DNA of 64,000 bases from Cryptomeria japonica. Its lineage: Eukaryota > Streptophyta > Pinopsida > Cupressales > Cupressaceae. The notes beneath the pieces were generated by a model, which ran no database searches, was not told the DNA's origin, and worked only from the letters and a program-made list of their open reading frames with translations. Positions 53,447 to 64,000 of this stretch are shown here, piece after piece (within the stretch, counting starts at the first letter, position 1; each line of letters begins with the position of its first letter). Made by a program: the position numbers and the translations under genes. The DNA is taken from contig NC_081414.1 in assembly GCF_030272615.1 (NCBI RefSeq), positions 765,129,483 to 765,193,482 on the forward strand. Direction: 5' to 3'.

Positions 53447-56400
53447 ATGGCATCAACTAGTATTACGACCCCACTAGTAGTTGATGTAATTCAATGAGCT
53501 AGACCAAACTTCAAGAAACACCCCTACAAGTCGATGGAAGACAATCTGAACGGGGCATTTTCATTAGTCCCATATGCAGTTTTACATGTGGAGGACATTA
53601 GGGTTTACAGTCACTATAATATTGAAGAACTTGGGAATGCTCAAATGATGAAAATTTACATAGATCATGTGATTAACAAGATGAGAAACCTAAAACCAAA
53701 ATTCAAAGCGCTTGAGGAAAAGGGTTTCGCATAGTTTGTGAATTTTCTAGTTTTTGATGAACCTAAGTGGGTCTGGTATATCTTGAGCATAATGCACGAT
53801 GAGTTCATGTGGCTTGACAAACCACACAAGATCACCAAGATAACAATCAAGGTGGTGACTTGTCTGAATTCAACTGGTGAGGTAACTGGTCTAAGAAATG
53901 TGAAAAACTAGACCTTAATAGAAGCAACCGGCTCACAATTTCACAAAAGGGCATTGACAATCAGTGACATAATTGAATATGATGTTAGATTTGCATCAAT
54001 GGTAATAGGATACAAAGTCTATCAATCCAGTTGGGAAAATTCAGTATCGGGTACGTCCATCTATGATGCCTACCAAATCTTGAAGGAAGGTAAGATATAT
54101 GACCTATGTGAGGTTCTTCGGAATGAGCTTTTGAGAAATTTGAAGAAAATCAATAAAGACAAGAAGCATATGTTCAAATTTGGCACTTTGATTATCTATT
54201 TATACTTATACTTTATGAATGAGATTTTGATAGTAGGAAAGGTTCAATGGGCCTCTGACAAGATGGTGGTTGTGCAACTCAAAGAGACACTTTAAGGTCT
54301 AGGATATTTACAAGCATAGAAAGGCATACTTTTAGGATACTTCAAGACATTTCAAAGCATGATGCAAAGAAAAGAAATAATTTCTAGAGAGATAGTTGAG
54401 GAATATAAAGATACTATATATTTTATGGTAGATAGTGACCAATGCCTAATGGAAGCCATTGAGCCTAGGAATTCATGGATCGTGCCCATGGGGTATGAGG
54501 TATAAGGACATGTAATTGAGGTATATTCTAACCACCTATTGAGAAAACTGGTGGACAAGTTTGAGGAGAGGTTCGACACACGTAAGAAAAAGACCTTGAA
54601 CCTACATTCTCAGTTCAAGAAATCTGCGATACAGAAGAAGGTAAGGAAGGAGGTGGAGCAATTGACAAAGAGTATGGAGATCACCAAGGAGGTGGTTCAG
54701 ATAGCAAGAGAGAAGAACATCTTGAAGGATGAAGATATGGTCAAGCCCAAGGAAGCCAAGACAGACAATGAGCTCTGCACCCTCCTCTGGTGCTCAGAAA
54801 CCATCAAATTCTCTTAAGCCTCGATCCCAGCAATCTGATGGAGCAGTGAAGAGGAAGAAAGAGTAACCACATATAATTTATGTGGCAGCCCCTGCAAAAG
54901 AAGAGGAAACTGAATCTGATGAATATATAAAAGAAGTAAATAAAAGTACTAGACAACCGTCAAAATTGTCAAGAAGAGACCATCCGATGAGGAGCAGCCT
55001 AGCAAGAAGCCAAGAGCTGAAGCAGAATAATCCGAAATAACACTCAAGCAAGTAAAGAAATCAATAACTAAATAAGGTAATCTCAAACTACCTTCTCAAT
55101 TTGATGATCTATTGGATGATAAAGGAAAAAGATCATTGGAAGAGGCCACAGTTGTATACTTGAATAAGTATAATAGAGCTCTCATTGAGATTGTATCAGA
55201 AGTTCCCAAGAACTTATATGATCTCTTAGAACTTAAGGAAAGAGACAGCTAGATTAGAGGAATAGAGGAATAAAGGATAAGAGAGTATGCATTAGTGCAA
55301 CTTTGTCTGGTAATTGCTAAAACATAAATAGAAAGGATTTGCAAAGAAAACAAAGAAAAGTTCAGGAATAAATCAAGGGTGATCAGATTAATGATTCAGA
55401 AAAATGAAGAAGTCCACAAGGATTCTGAACAAATTTTGAGGCAAATTATTTCAATGTATTAGTATGTGGTGATTCCTAATAAATCTCAAGAAGATGTTCA
55501 AAAGTATGTTCTAGAAGTCCTAAGAATTTCATCCCTAGGAGATGAGCCAAAAGTTGTTGAATTGGGAGAATAGACAGACCAACAAGTTGAAATAGATGCC
55601 CAGGGATATGTAGGAGTTGAGGATACTACAGCTGTGGAAGCAGATGTAAGTCAGAAGGAAGTTGATATGGATGAGGGAAGTCAAAACCCTCCAGTGGTAA
55701 CTGTTGAGCCTAAGGTAGAAGAAGAGAAGGGAGAAAAGGAAGTAGAAAGCAAGGTTGAACAGATCTTGGTGGCAATAGACATTGTGGAATTTGAGAAGGG
55801 GAAGCAGATTGTCACTGACAGAGACTTCACCCATGGCCCTATCAATATTGACTCTCTATCCCCTATCCAGGAGCTTAAATTGGTTGCACTTGCTCAAGCC
55901 AAAGTAAGTGAAGACTTACTGAAATCTCACACGAAGGACAATGAGGTGATATCATTGGCAACACATGTTTTTGAGAAACTTTTTCCATCTTTCAAGTGAG
56001 ACTCGTCTGACACACCCTCCGGTAAACGAAAGAGTTTGCTTGAGTCAGTTGGTTCTCATTTTGAATCATTAGAGAAAGTTGTTGAAGCAAAGGTTCTGAG
56101 AAATTTTAATGCTATGAGGATGAGGACAATTCTGAAAATGATTGAAGGAGACAAAAAATGTTTTTGTCACCTGTGTTAAAGGCATTCAAGATGCATTGGA
56201 TGAAGGAGGAAGAGTCTACAAGTCATGCCTCATATTTCCTAAGTTCACTATTGAGGTTGACAAGAAGATAAAGGAGTGTGAAGGGCAGTTGGCTAGCCTA
56301 TCTCATTCTTATGATCCTCAATCTATTTTTGCAAGCAATAGAGAAAATCAGGTGATATTTTTACTTGATAAAACCAAAAGTCCAAGTCAAGAGAAGGATA

Positions 56401-56645
56401 GAATTGTAGGAAGAGTGGGAGAGCTAAGGAATCTAATCACTTCCCAGTTAGAAAATTTACTTAGTAGTCTGTAGGATGCTCAAAATGCATTGAATAAAAG
56501 TGCTCCTATAGATCTTAGGACAACAAATATGCATGCATATCTATTCAACACCCTCATATCTATTTTGGAGAAACTGAAGAAGGGATGGGATGACCATTTT
56601 CAATCATTGAAGAACATTTTTTTAGATATCTTCAATTTTTTGTAA
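53447..56645 (+). pseudogene. LARD2 ORF2: diverged homologue of the LARD1 unknown protein
   Basis: It starts MASTSITTPLVVDVIQ, like LARD1. Shared blocks in order: HDEFMWLDKPHKITK (53797-53841), VIGYKVYQSSWENSVSG with YDAYQILKEGK, LCEVLRNELLRNLKKINKDK, IVEEYKDTIYFMVDSDQ (near 54387-54437), LMEAIEPRNSW with VPMGYEV, then after an acidic/basic linker LIEIVSEVPKNLYDLLELKE (near 55180). Last come two acidic/coiled segments (55634-55999; 56142-56474 with VDKKIKECEGQLASLSHSYD). Many stops and several frameshifts are present, more than in LARD1. The matching order along 3.2 kb shows that this gene was part of the ancestral element. Function is unknown. Confidence 0.7.
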
Positions 56646-56679
56646 GTTTTGAGAAAAATTTGATATACAAATACTTGCC

Positions 56680-56702
56680 TTTGTCATTGATGTCAAAGGG
56701 GG
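56680..56702 (+). other. LARD2 inner palindrome and first polypurine tract
   Basis: tttgtcattgatgtcaaa followed by gggggatat, as in LARD1. The arms CCTTTGtCAT and ATGtCAAAGG are complementary but for one position. Confidence 0.7.
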
Positions 56703-56837
56703 ATATAGGGAAGTGAAAAATGGTCATGTATTGTCTTAGGGGGAGTCTGTAAAAGTTTTTCTTTTTGGAAGTTTGTAGTGTATGACATTTTTGGTTTGAC
56801 ACTTAGTCATTTTTCACTAAGTGTTTCCATCAATGCC

Positions 56838-56849
56838 AAAGGGGGAGAT
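56838..56849 (+). other. LARD2 polypurine tract next to 3' LTR
   Basis: aaagggggagat ends directly before the LTR start TGTTGGCAAGAG, in the same context (catcaatgcc) as in LARD1. Confidence 0.88.
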
Positions 56850-57994
56850 TGTTGGCAAGAGACACTGCATAAGTGTAGATAAGTGCATGGGAGTTGTCAT
56901 TGATGGCAACCCTACTTAGAGGTTCCATCCTATTTGTATTGATTCATCCTACCGGAAGTATGAAATCCAATTTTTCTTAAGTCTGGAAGGTGGAACATAG
57001 TATTTGATAGTATGATAGTATTTTGAGTAGAACTTCACTTTGGTTGAACATTTTTCTTTACGATGATATAGGTAGTTGGTTGGATGTCTAGAGTAGCTTA
57101 TTCAAGAATATTAGACCCTGGTGTTGTCTTTCATGAAAGATTGAAGATTTGGTATTTGGCATTTCAGGAAGAGCAGTGCTATCTGGCTGACTGGTGATGT
57201 AACATGTTATGCAGAATTATTGAAATAATTTTGGTGATTGATTTTATGTTTGAGGCTTCTTGGTCGACATGTGGGAAGAATGTAGCCAGTTTGTTTTGGT
57301 CTACATATGCATTGGTGAATGGATTCAATGGACACATCTTGAACGTTTCATATTTTAAAAGTGTTCTTGAAGTCAACTTGTTGGTGAGATAAATTCATGT
57401 TGTGAATATATATAATAGATTAGAAAGTTAGTTTTGGATATGAGAGAGTATGCAAGTGTTGTGTATATGTGATTGTGCATAGTTCCACGTGCACAATTGA
57501 AGGATTTTTGCTTTGTATTAAAGCAGATCGGTAGAATAGGGCAATGAGTCTCAGAGCAGTGAGACCATTATATTTTGTGCTTAAACAAAAATTATCCCAG
57601 GCATTTATAGATGCTAATTTATAGTTCAATCTTATTGTTACCTTTTGTAATTCCTTTGTAAGGCAGTGAGCCTTCTAGGGTTATAGCCCTTAATATAATT
57701 TGAGCAGTGAGATCTAGGCAATGTGTCTGAATGCATGTGCATTCCTATGGAAACTTTTCACATACTTTTAATAGAGTATTAACTTACTGTGGGTAGGATT
57801 CCCATCGTAGTTTTTTCCTTGACCGAGTTTTCCACATATAAAATCTTGGTGTTATGGTGGTATTTTTGTATGTGATTTGCTTATGCTTATCTCTATTGTT
57901 CAATTTCATTAAATGGTTTGATGAACTAGTTAAGAAAGCTAAAAGTTGCAGAACACTGATTCACCCCCCCTCTCAGTGTTCATTGATTCCAATA
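56850..57994 (+). repeat. LARD2 3' LTR
   Basis: The LTR is 1,145 bp, the terminal CA decayed to TA (ATTCCAATA). It has the inverted motif at 56893-56910. It resembles the 5' LTR throughout with many transitions, which points to an old insertion. Frames at 57179-57629 are LTR shadows. Confidence 0.93.
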
Positions 57995-58274
57995 GTTGTA
58001 TGTAATGTCATAATAATATAGAATTTTTTTGGTCATATACTAGTAGTTGTCTCTAGCTGAAATATATAGTATACTTTGGTCTCCTGCACTGACACCATTT
58101 TGGGAGTGAGGGTGCCATATTTTGTCTTCAATGGCATAAGGTAGTTAGGGTTTGGTCTTTGTTTATTTCTACTAAACTAGTCAATAGGGCATATTATACG
58201 ATATCCAACAATGCAAAGTTTTTTTTCCATAATATACAGGGTGTTATTTCATAAGAAATACCAAAAGAAAAAAA

Positions 58275-58337
<63 letters not shown>

Positions 58338-59289
58338 TCTTACCATTTCTCGTAAAGATATTATTGTAGCATTTTTAAATTTTATCTCTATACAATTTTC
58401 ACCCTCACTTTGGCATTTTGGCCTTCTGCACTTTGACTATGTTTGATTTTTCTCACACTGACTTTAATTCTCAAACTTTATCTAGCATCTAGTCTGTGGA
58501 CCTTTTTTCAACCCTAATTGATGGGACAAAGGCACCCCAGATGCCATTGTCCTAAGACAAAGTTTCTCTGGATGTCCTTGTCCCGACAAGAGTGGCCTAA
58601 TTTTGGTCCTAACAATGGACATAAAATATAGGCAAGAATTCCCTTCCCATGCGAACTTCTCTCAAAATATCAAACACATTTGATGTTGTGGGGTATAAAT
58701 AAATCCTTACCCCTCATTTGAATATCCATCTACAAGTCCATCTATCCTCTCTACATGATTCAAGTTTGAATTCAATTTGATTCAAGTGAGCAAGCAATCA
58801 ATCATTTCAAGATATTGAAAGAGAGGTAAAGTATTCAAGATTGAAGTAGTCAAGATGGCATTAATGATCAAGACTTTATAAAGACACCCTACATGACAAC
58901 ATCAACCCTTGATAAAGGCTTCAAAGCAAGACAGATCAAGCTATAACAGTTTAATTACAAGCATTTTAATTTAGATTTAGCCTCCACCCTCAAAAGGTAC
59001 ACTTTTCATTTCCATTACATTTAAATTTTAATTTCAGTTATAAGGTTAATTCCAAACCCAAGGTTTGACTTAGGAAAACCCCTATCCACAACACTTGTTC
59101 TCTCTTTCTATGTGCAAGTGATAGGTTGATGAGTTGTAAATCTTGAATTAGGCAGAGTAGACAAAGACAATCAAATCTATCTTTTGAAGGTGCAAAAAGT
59201 GGAGGACATGGTTGATTTACACCTTTGTCTGACAAATTTTTGGCAAATCTTTTGGGGTAGATTCTACGTAGTATTTTGGTTTTGAAAAG
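57995..59289. other. Sequence between LARD2 and the right inverted-repeat arm
   Basis: It contains a (CA)n/(TA)n microsatellite at about 58275-58340. About 58690-59090 (gtataaataaatccttaccc to gacttaggaaaacccctatc) is related in direct orientation to 62350-62740 inside the LTR-like insertion. The minus-strand frame 59391-59038 (117 codons, MSKMNGTYDWNLRLKNQDNL) has no recognised family. Confidence 0.5.
58275..58340 (+). repeat. (CA)n then (TA)n microsatellite
   Basis: About 15 CA units are followed, after gatacatata, by about 10 TA units. Confidence 0.95.
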
Positions 59290-59830
59290 GTCAATTTCAT
59301 CCACATTCAATATTTTGGGGGCAAGATCATCTAAATTGTCCTGATTTTTTAGCCTCAAATTCCAGTCATAGGTTCCATTCATTTTGCTCATCTCAAATTT
59401 ATGCTTACAAATTCATATCAAATCTACAACTACCAGTTCATATTCATTTATGTCGATTTCCATCTTTAGCCCTAGATCTAGCATTCAATTTTCATCTTTA
59501 TAGTATGCAATTCAACCTACAAAACAAAGAGGAGTGAAATCCATTCAAAATTCAACCCTTGTCAAATATTGAGGTTGACTCTATTGATCTCACTCCTATC
59601 TCTAATATAATGTTTAAAAAATAGGTCTAGTTTGCATTCCCCAACTTATAAACACTGTTTTTCACCTATTACAATTATCACTTAAGACATTACACTTTTG
59701 ATCCATAGTTAAAATTTAACGGTAATGAGGTTATTCTTATTAACTTCTAGTAAAAATAAGGCATGTATGGTTCTCTTTTTTTAGTTGACTTCAACCATCG
59801 ATTATTTAAGCTTTCCTATTACAATAACCA

Positions 59831-60121
59831 CAGGGGCTTCACTAGCTAGGCAATATTATTTCATGTGCATTCATATTGGGGGGTTTAAAATCCCCAAAAT
59901 GACAGTGCAATATATTGCCTATTGGTGAAAATAGGGGGGTTTTAATCCTGGCTATGAAAAAATACAATATTTGGCAAAAATAGGGGGCTTTTATTTCGGG
60001 TTGTGTATTGGGAGGGGGTGAAAAAAAAGAAGTTTAGGGCAATACTTTTTGAAAATAGGGGGATTCTTTAGTATGTCATGAATGCACATGCTATAACCCA
60101 GGTTCACTAAGTGAAGCCTCG
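59831..60121 (+). mobile_element. MITE-like insertion (about 290 bp) with terminal inverted repeats
   Basis: The left end is CAGGGGCTTCACTAG, the right end (reversed) CGAGGCTTCACTTAG. A second inverted pair (catgtgcattcat and atgaatgcacatg) lies about 40 bases inside each end. The flanks acaataacca and gataataacta look like an imperfect 9-10-base duplication of a site that is single in the left arm (near 1975-1985). The CAGGGGC-type end resembles hAT transposons, but the duplication length does not fit cleanly, so the superfamily is open. No coding capacity. The interior repeats aaaataggggg four times. Confidence 0.65.
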
Positions 60122-60264
60122 ATGATAATAACTAAAGAAAACTAATTCTCAAACTTGTACTTTACGTATTAATAAGATGATCCATGACTAAGGCTATCAA
60201 TTTGATAAATAGAAAAGAAAACTCATACAGGCATAATAGTACCTTCACAAAGAGATGTCTTACC

Positions 60265-61040
60265 ACAAAAGACATTGTTGTAAAAAAATTTTTAAGAAAT
60301 TTGGATTTGTTATCAGGCTTCTCGAACTTCCAAACAAAAGTAAGTTTTTGATATAACAACAACCAATGACATTGGTTTTAATTATTATAACAACAGTTCA
60401 AAATTTCAACACACACAAGCATAGTAGAGAATTGCTAAGATGCTCATTCCAAATGTGAAAACATTTAATATACAAGCTAGCAAACATTTAAGACTAAGAC
60501 AAAAAAATCATGCAACGTAATCTATGTAATGCATCCTAAAAATAGAGTACAAATTATGTATCAAAGTATAAGTATAAATTTCTATTGAATAATGTAGTTA
60601 ACTAGTAAGATAAGATGAAATAGGGATTTGGAGAATCTAGATTAGTTTTTATTCCCACAACAAGATTTCTATTAGGATTGTTTATCCACTTCCACATATT
60701 TAGAAATTTTACTGAATTATTTATCAATATTTTTATATTCCATATGTCACATTATTATATAGTTATTGATTTGAACAAGTTATTATTTATTAGTATTATG
60801 TTATATAGAAAGTGGTTTGATAGTCACTAGTATTACATGCTTTATTAATATTTCTTAGTTATCAATTAATTTTCCCTTCTATTGTATAAATATAAAGCAG
60901 TATCAATTATTATTGCATGCTATAGTTAACATTATTATAATATTCATTTTTAGTATAGTTCTAATAAAAAGAAAAAAAATTATATATAAAAAATTACTAC
61001 TTTAAAAAAGCAAAAAAGAATTAAACTTTCATATAACTTA
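60265..61040. other. Extra block in the right arm, unassigned
   Basis: This AT-rich sequence has no counterpart in the left arm between about 1845 and 1855. It may be an insertion here or a deletion on the left. No ends or duplications were recognised. Confidence 0.4.
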
Positions 61041-61580
61041 TTATCTTTGTTTATGTTATTTGATTTGATGAAAATTTGATTAATGAGACATCATATTAAT
61101 CAAATGAATTATTTTACCCTCACTACATATGACTCTATTCTGGTGAATGAATAGGCGAGTTGGCCAAGATCCTTTAAGTCCTATTTCAAATTGTATTTTA
61201 TACAATAGATTTAAATCTCTTAGATCAAGAAATAAATCTCAAGCTTATGGATTAATCTATTATCCTTAAGTTGATGAGGGAAATTAATGTTAGAACAATG
61301 TCATATATAAGATAATATCCAAAAATGATAGTGAAACCTTAAGTTATATTCCCTATGTCCTTAATAAAATTTACAATGGGGTGATTATAATCCTTCACTT
61401 GTGATGTAAATTCTTATACTATTATGAAAGTCTTAGTAATTGTTATATATTATGGTTAGTAGAGATGTTTGCATGAGGCTTTGATGGTATTATGTAAATG
61501 TTGAAACTTTAGGAGCAATGGATTTTGAGAGTAGAAAGATGGTAATGCTTAATTAGATGTATTTTTTCTTGAAATAAATC

Positions 61581-63191
61581 TATAGCCTTCTCAATTTTAC
61601 TCCTTGAGAGAATTTGCCAAGATCTAGAGTCCAATTGATAGCACACATAAGAGAGAAGAAAATACATGACAAGAATAAACTATAATCCTATCAATGATGC
61701 AAAATACCCAACTGACTAAGTTGATTGATTGAAATTTTTGAATTCCATACAATGGAAATGAGCCTTCTTGTAAGCAAGGCCATATGGATATGTGAGCACA
61801 CAATCATGGCATGTGGCTCAATGAGAAACAAGGATAGGTGAGGGTAGGTAGGAGTAGGTAGGAGAAATAATAAAACATTTCACAACAGGTGGATCACCCA
61901 CCAAAGGTGGAATGTAACAACAAGATAAAACCATAAAAGTTGGAAATTCTCCAACATACATCATTCCTATTTGCACACTTCCCTATGTCTCATATCCAAA
62001 CAACTATGAAATGCATTACCCTAAGTCAACTTAAGTAAAGTGTAATTATGAGACATAATTTACACCAACACTCCCTTACAATTTTGTCCTCATTTGGGCC
62101 CTCACCTTGGTATTCATGTCCCAAGGCCTAATTGGAGCCCTAATTATGCTCACACCATCAAAATATCTCATAATTTTTAGAATGCACATCTCCTACCCCT
62201 CTTTTCTTGGTCCTTGATTGGTCGATACCAGGGCACTAATGCTTTGGTCCTCCCAATTAGGGCCCATTTTGAGGCACCTTAACCGATAACATCATTTTGG
62301 CAAGGACCTAGATCCCATGTTATCTCATATTGGAAAATTAAATTGTTTTTCAACAAGAAAGTATAAAAGTAGGTCTACCCCTCTCATTTTGATAACCACC
62401 TAAGAGATTCATGCAATCAATTCAAGTGATCAAGCATTCAAATTCTAGTGAGAAAGAAATCAATCTTCTTTCAAGCATTAGAGTAGAAGTAAGTTCAAGA
62501 ATCAAGCATTGGAGTTGACATTCATGTTCTATGTTTATGAAGACTTCATGAAACACTAATTCCTTGTGGAGACAAACAAAACTCCATTAAAAGGTACAAC
62601 ATTAGTGTTTTAGACATTATTCAACATTTCCCTCAAAAAGATCAATTTCATTACTACAATTCAATTACATTTCATCTCTATTTCATGGTTAATTCTAAAA
62701 TCAGGATTTGACCTAAGGAAAACCCCTATTCCCAACTTATGTCCCTTCTCTACTATGCACAAAAATGGGTATGGAGCTGCGGTATTCAGAATTGACTTTA
62801 TTTACAGAGACGGACATGTTCCCCTTTGGATGGTGAAAAGTGCGAAGGACTACAACTATGGGAATTATGGTCTCAACATTTATGGAGCTCCTTCTAGGAA
62901 CAAATCCGAACACTCTTACATTTCTCAAATCCAAGTTCGTGGATCGATCCAAAGATTGTAGCTTAGTGTTTATGCATTTTTACTTCAATTCCAACACATT
63001 TACCCTAATTTCAACACTTTCACAATTCAAAACCATGATGAATCTAATAGGATTTCTTAGTCCTATCCTTGCTTATTTGAGGCTAGCTAGATCTATTAGA
63101 TTCACCTCTCTTTAATGTAATGGTACCTAAGCCTAAAATTAGTGGTTTCTACTACATCTAGTGATGAAAACCCTAATTTTTCACCATTACA
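61581..63191 (+). mobile_element. LTR-like insertion (1.6 kb) in the right arm
   Basis: The left arm is uninterrupted at the corresponding site (about 1305-1316). The insert is flanked by AAATC duplications (61576-61580 and 63192-63196), starts TATAGCC and ends CACCATTACA. A 5-base duplication and a CA end fit a solo LTR whose initial TG has decayed. A TATA-like stretch (gtataaaagtagg, near 62360) sits in the middle. Frames inside (62737-62961 on both strands) are short and overlap each other. Confidence 0.6.
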
Positions 63192-63617
63192 AAATCCATT
63201 CCTATCTTTCTAACTATAAATTGGTTGTTCTTACTGTGATGTTAGTATTGGTCCTTATTTAAAGCTACATATAGTAGCAAATAGATTATGACATGATTTT
63301 GAAGCATGATATGGTGTTTAATTTATGATTATTTGAAGTCGTCTTTAATTATTGTTGGAAATATGATATCTCAACTATGGGATTAAAAATCCTTTTAGTT
63401 GGGATATTGATTTGGATTCCTTATTTATGGTCAATAGAGTTATTCCTTTCTACGATAATTAAATTATAATTTCATAATCAACTCATTAAATGACTAATTA
63501 GGTGGCATAAATATTTGGAGAACCCAAATATGATATCTAAGTTTTGTTAACTTTTGCAAGCTAAAAAAATTGGTTGCATATTAGTTTTGATTTAAATTGT
63601 TTTCACAATGCAAAAGG

Positions 63618-63891
63618 ATTAGATTTTCAATTTTTTCTTACTAAAATGCACATAATAAAGATTGTTATACTAATGATACAATCTAGTATTATAATATAAT
63701 TATAATTATTTGGAGCAAATTTTCGGTGGGGGAGCAAATTTTTGAAATAAGCGAATTAGATTTTCAATTTTTTCTTACTAAAATGCACATAATAAAGATT
63801 GTTATACTAATGATACAATATAGTATTATAATATAATTATAATTATTTGGAGTGAATTTTTGGTGGGGGGAGCGAATTTTTGAAATAAGCA
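63618..63891 (+). repeat. 137-bp tandem duplication
   Basis: Two copies (63618-63754 and 63755-63891) start attagattttcaatttttt and contain ttggagcaaattttcggtgg or its variant. The duplication includes the end of the right arm and is not present on the left. Confidence 0.9.
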
Positions 63892-63912
63892 AAATTTAGG
63901 GTTTCGAGGGTC

Positions 63913-64000
63913 ATGCAGACGCACAGGTCATGGGGTGATGAAGCGGTGGCAGATCCGATTCCCCCCAAGGATCCTTTCGGTAAGAACGGTGGTCATGTCC
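63913..64000 (+). CDS. Possible start of an ORF running out of the window
   Basis: After ttagggtttcgagggtc, an ATG at 63913 opens a frame to the window end (29 codons): MQTHRSWGDEAVADPIPPKD, then PFGKNGGHV. The base composition changes abruptly from AT-rich to balanced and the peptide looks like real protein. It could be the first ORF of a LINE or another element, or a gene start. Too short to assign. Confidence 0.35.
   Translation, partial: MQTHRSWGDEAVADPIPPKDPFGKNGGHV

Larger units (their letters stand above)
49318..57994 (+). mobile_element. LARD2: complete Copia-like LTR element without pol
   Basis: LTRs are at 49318-50446 and 56850-57994, with perfect GTTGT duplications (49313-49317 and 57995-57999). 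Order inside: decayed tRNA-Met primer site, coiled-coil/CCHC gag (split by a solo LTR), a non-coding gap, a long second ORF, two polypurine tracts. This is the same architecture as LARD1, with clear protein similarity but strongly diverged DNA. No pol domain is present. The 5' LTR start has two G-to-A changes (TATTGACAAGAG against TGTTGGCAAGAG in the 3' copy). Confidence 0.92.
59290..63690 (-). repeat. Right arm of the long inverted repeat, with insertions
   Basis: It is the reverse complement of 830-2530, in matching order. Compared with the left arm it carries three extra blocks: the MITE-like insert (59831-60121), an unassigned 0.8-kb block (about 60265-61040) and the LTR-like insert (61581-63191). 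Net of these it has the same length as the left arm (about 1.7 kb). Confidence 0.75.

Overview
This 64 kb window looks like intergenic DNA of a large-genome seed plant. It is AT-rich and I see no intact host gene, rRNA or tRNA gene. What can be explained is old LTR retrotransposons inserted into one another. A gymnosperm (conifer-type) genome is the best guess, from the age and density of the elements and the Copia and Tat-type Gypsy families present. That is inference; nothing here fixes the species.

Layout. (1) 1-3622 is AT-rich DNA holding one arm of a long inverted repeat (about 830-2530). (2) 3623-5160 is a truncated Copia element (LTR, primer site, start of gag). (3) 5161-8487 is mostly unexplained DNA with tandem repeats, ending in a decayed ORF of an unknown element, here called X. 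(4) 8488-14581 is a Copia-like element without pol (LARD1) inserted in X. (5) X resumes at 14582-15304. It is then split by a minus-strand Gypsy-type element without recognisable pol (15305-45710, target duplication GGTAG). That element is itself split by a complete plus-strand Tat-type Gypsy element (23340-42054, duplication CCCAT) and, in its 5' LTR, by a solo LTR (43612-45121, duplication AGAGT). (6) X resumes at 45711-46924, followed by the C-terminal end of a LINE-like reverse transcriptase with RNase H (47286-48130). (7) 49318-57994 is a second pol-less Copia-like element (LARD2, duplication GTTGT) with a solo LTR inside its gag (50816-52146, duplication ATTAA). (8) About 59290-63690 is the other arm of the inverted repeat, carrying a MITE-like insertion and a 1.6 kb LTR-like insertion.

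How the parts relate. The Tat element has gag, an Asp protease, a G-patch region, RT, two RNase H domains and integrase. Behind pol, in antisense, it also carries a captured plant mobile domain (PMD)/coiled-coil gene, split by a solo LTR (37061-38897, duplication ACTCC). The minus-strand Gypsy element has no pol but nearly the same primer site, polypurine tract and LTR motifs, so it may have used Tat-family enzymes in trans. LARD1 and LARD2 share a coiled-coil CCHC gag plus a second gene of about 1,100 codons with no recognised domain. They are clearly related but strongly diverged, and that gene is the best candidate here for something undescribed. Nearly all reading frames are broken, often by stops that would arise from C-to-T changes, so most genes are listed as pseudogenes.
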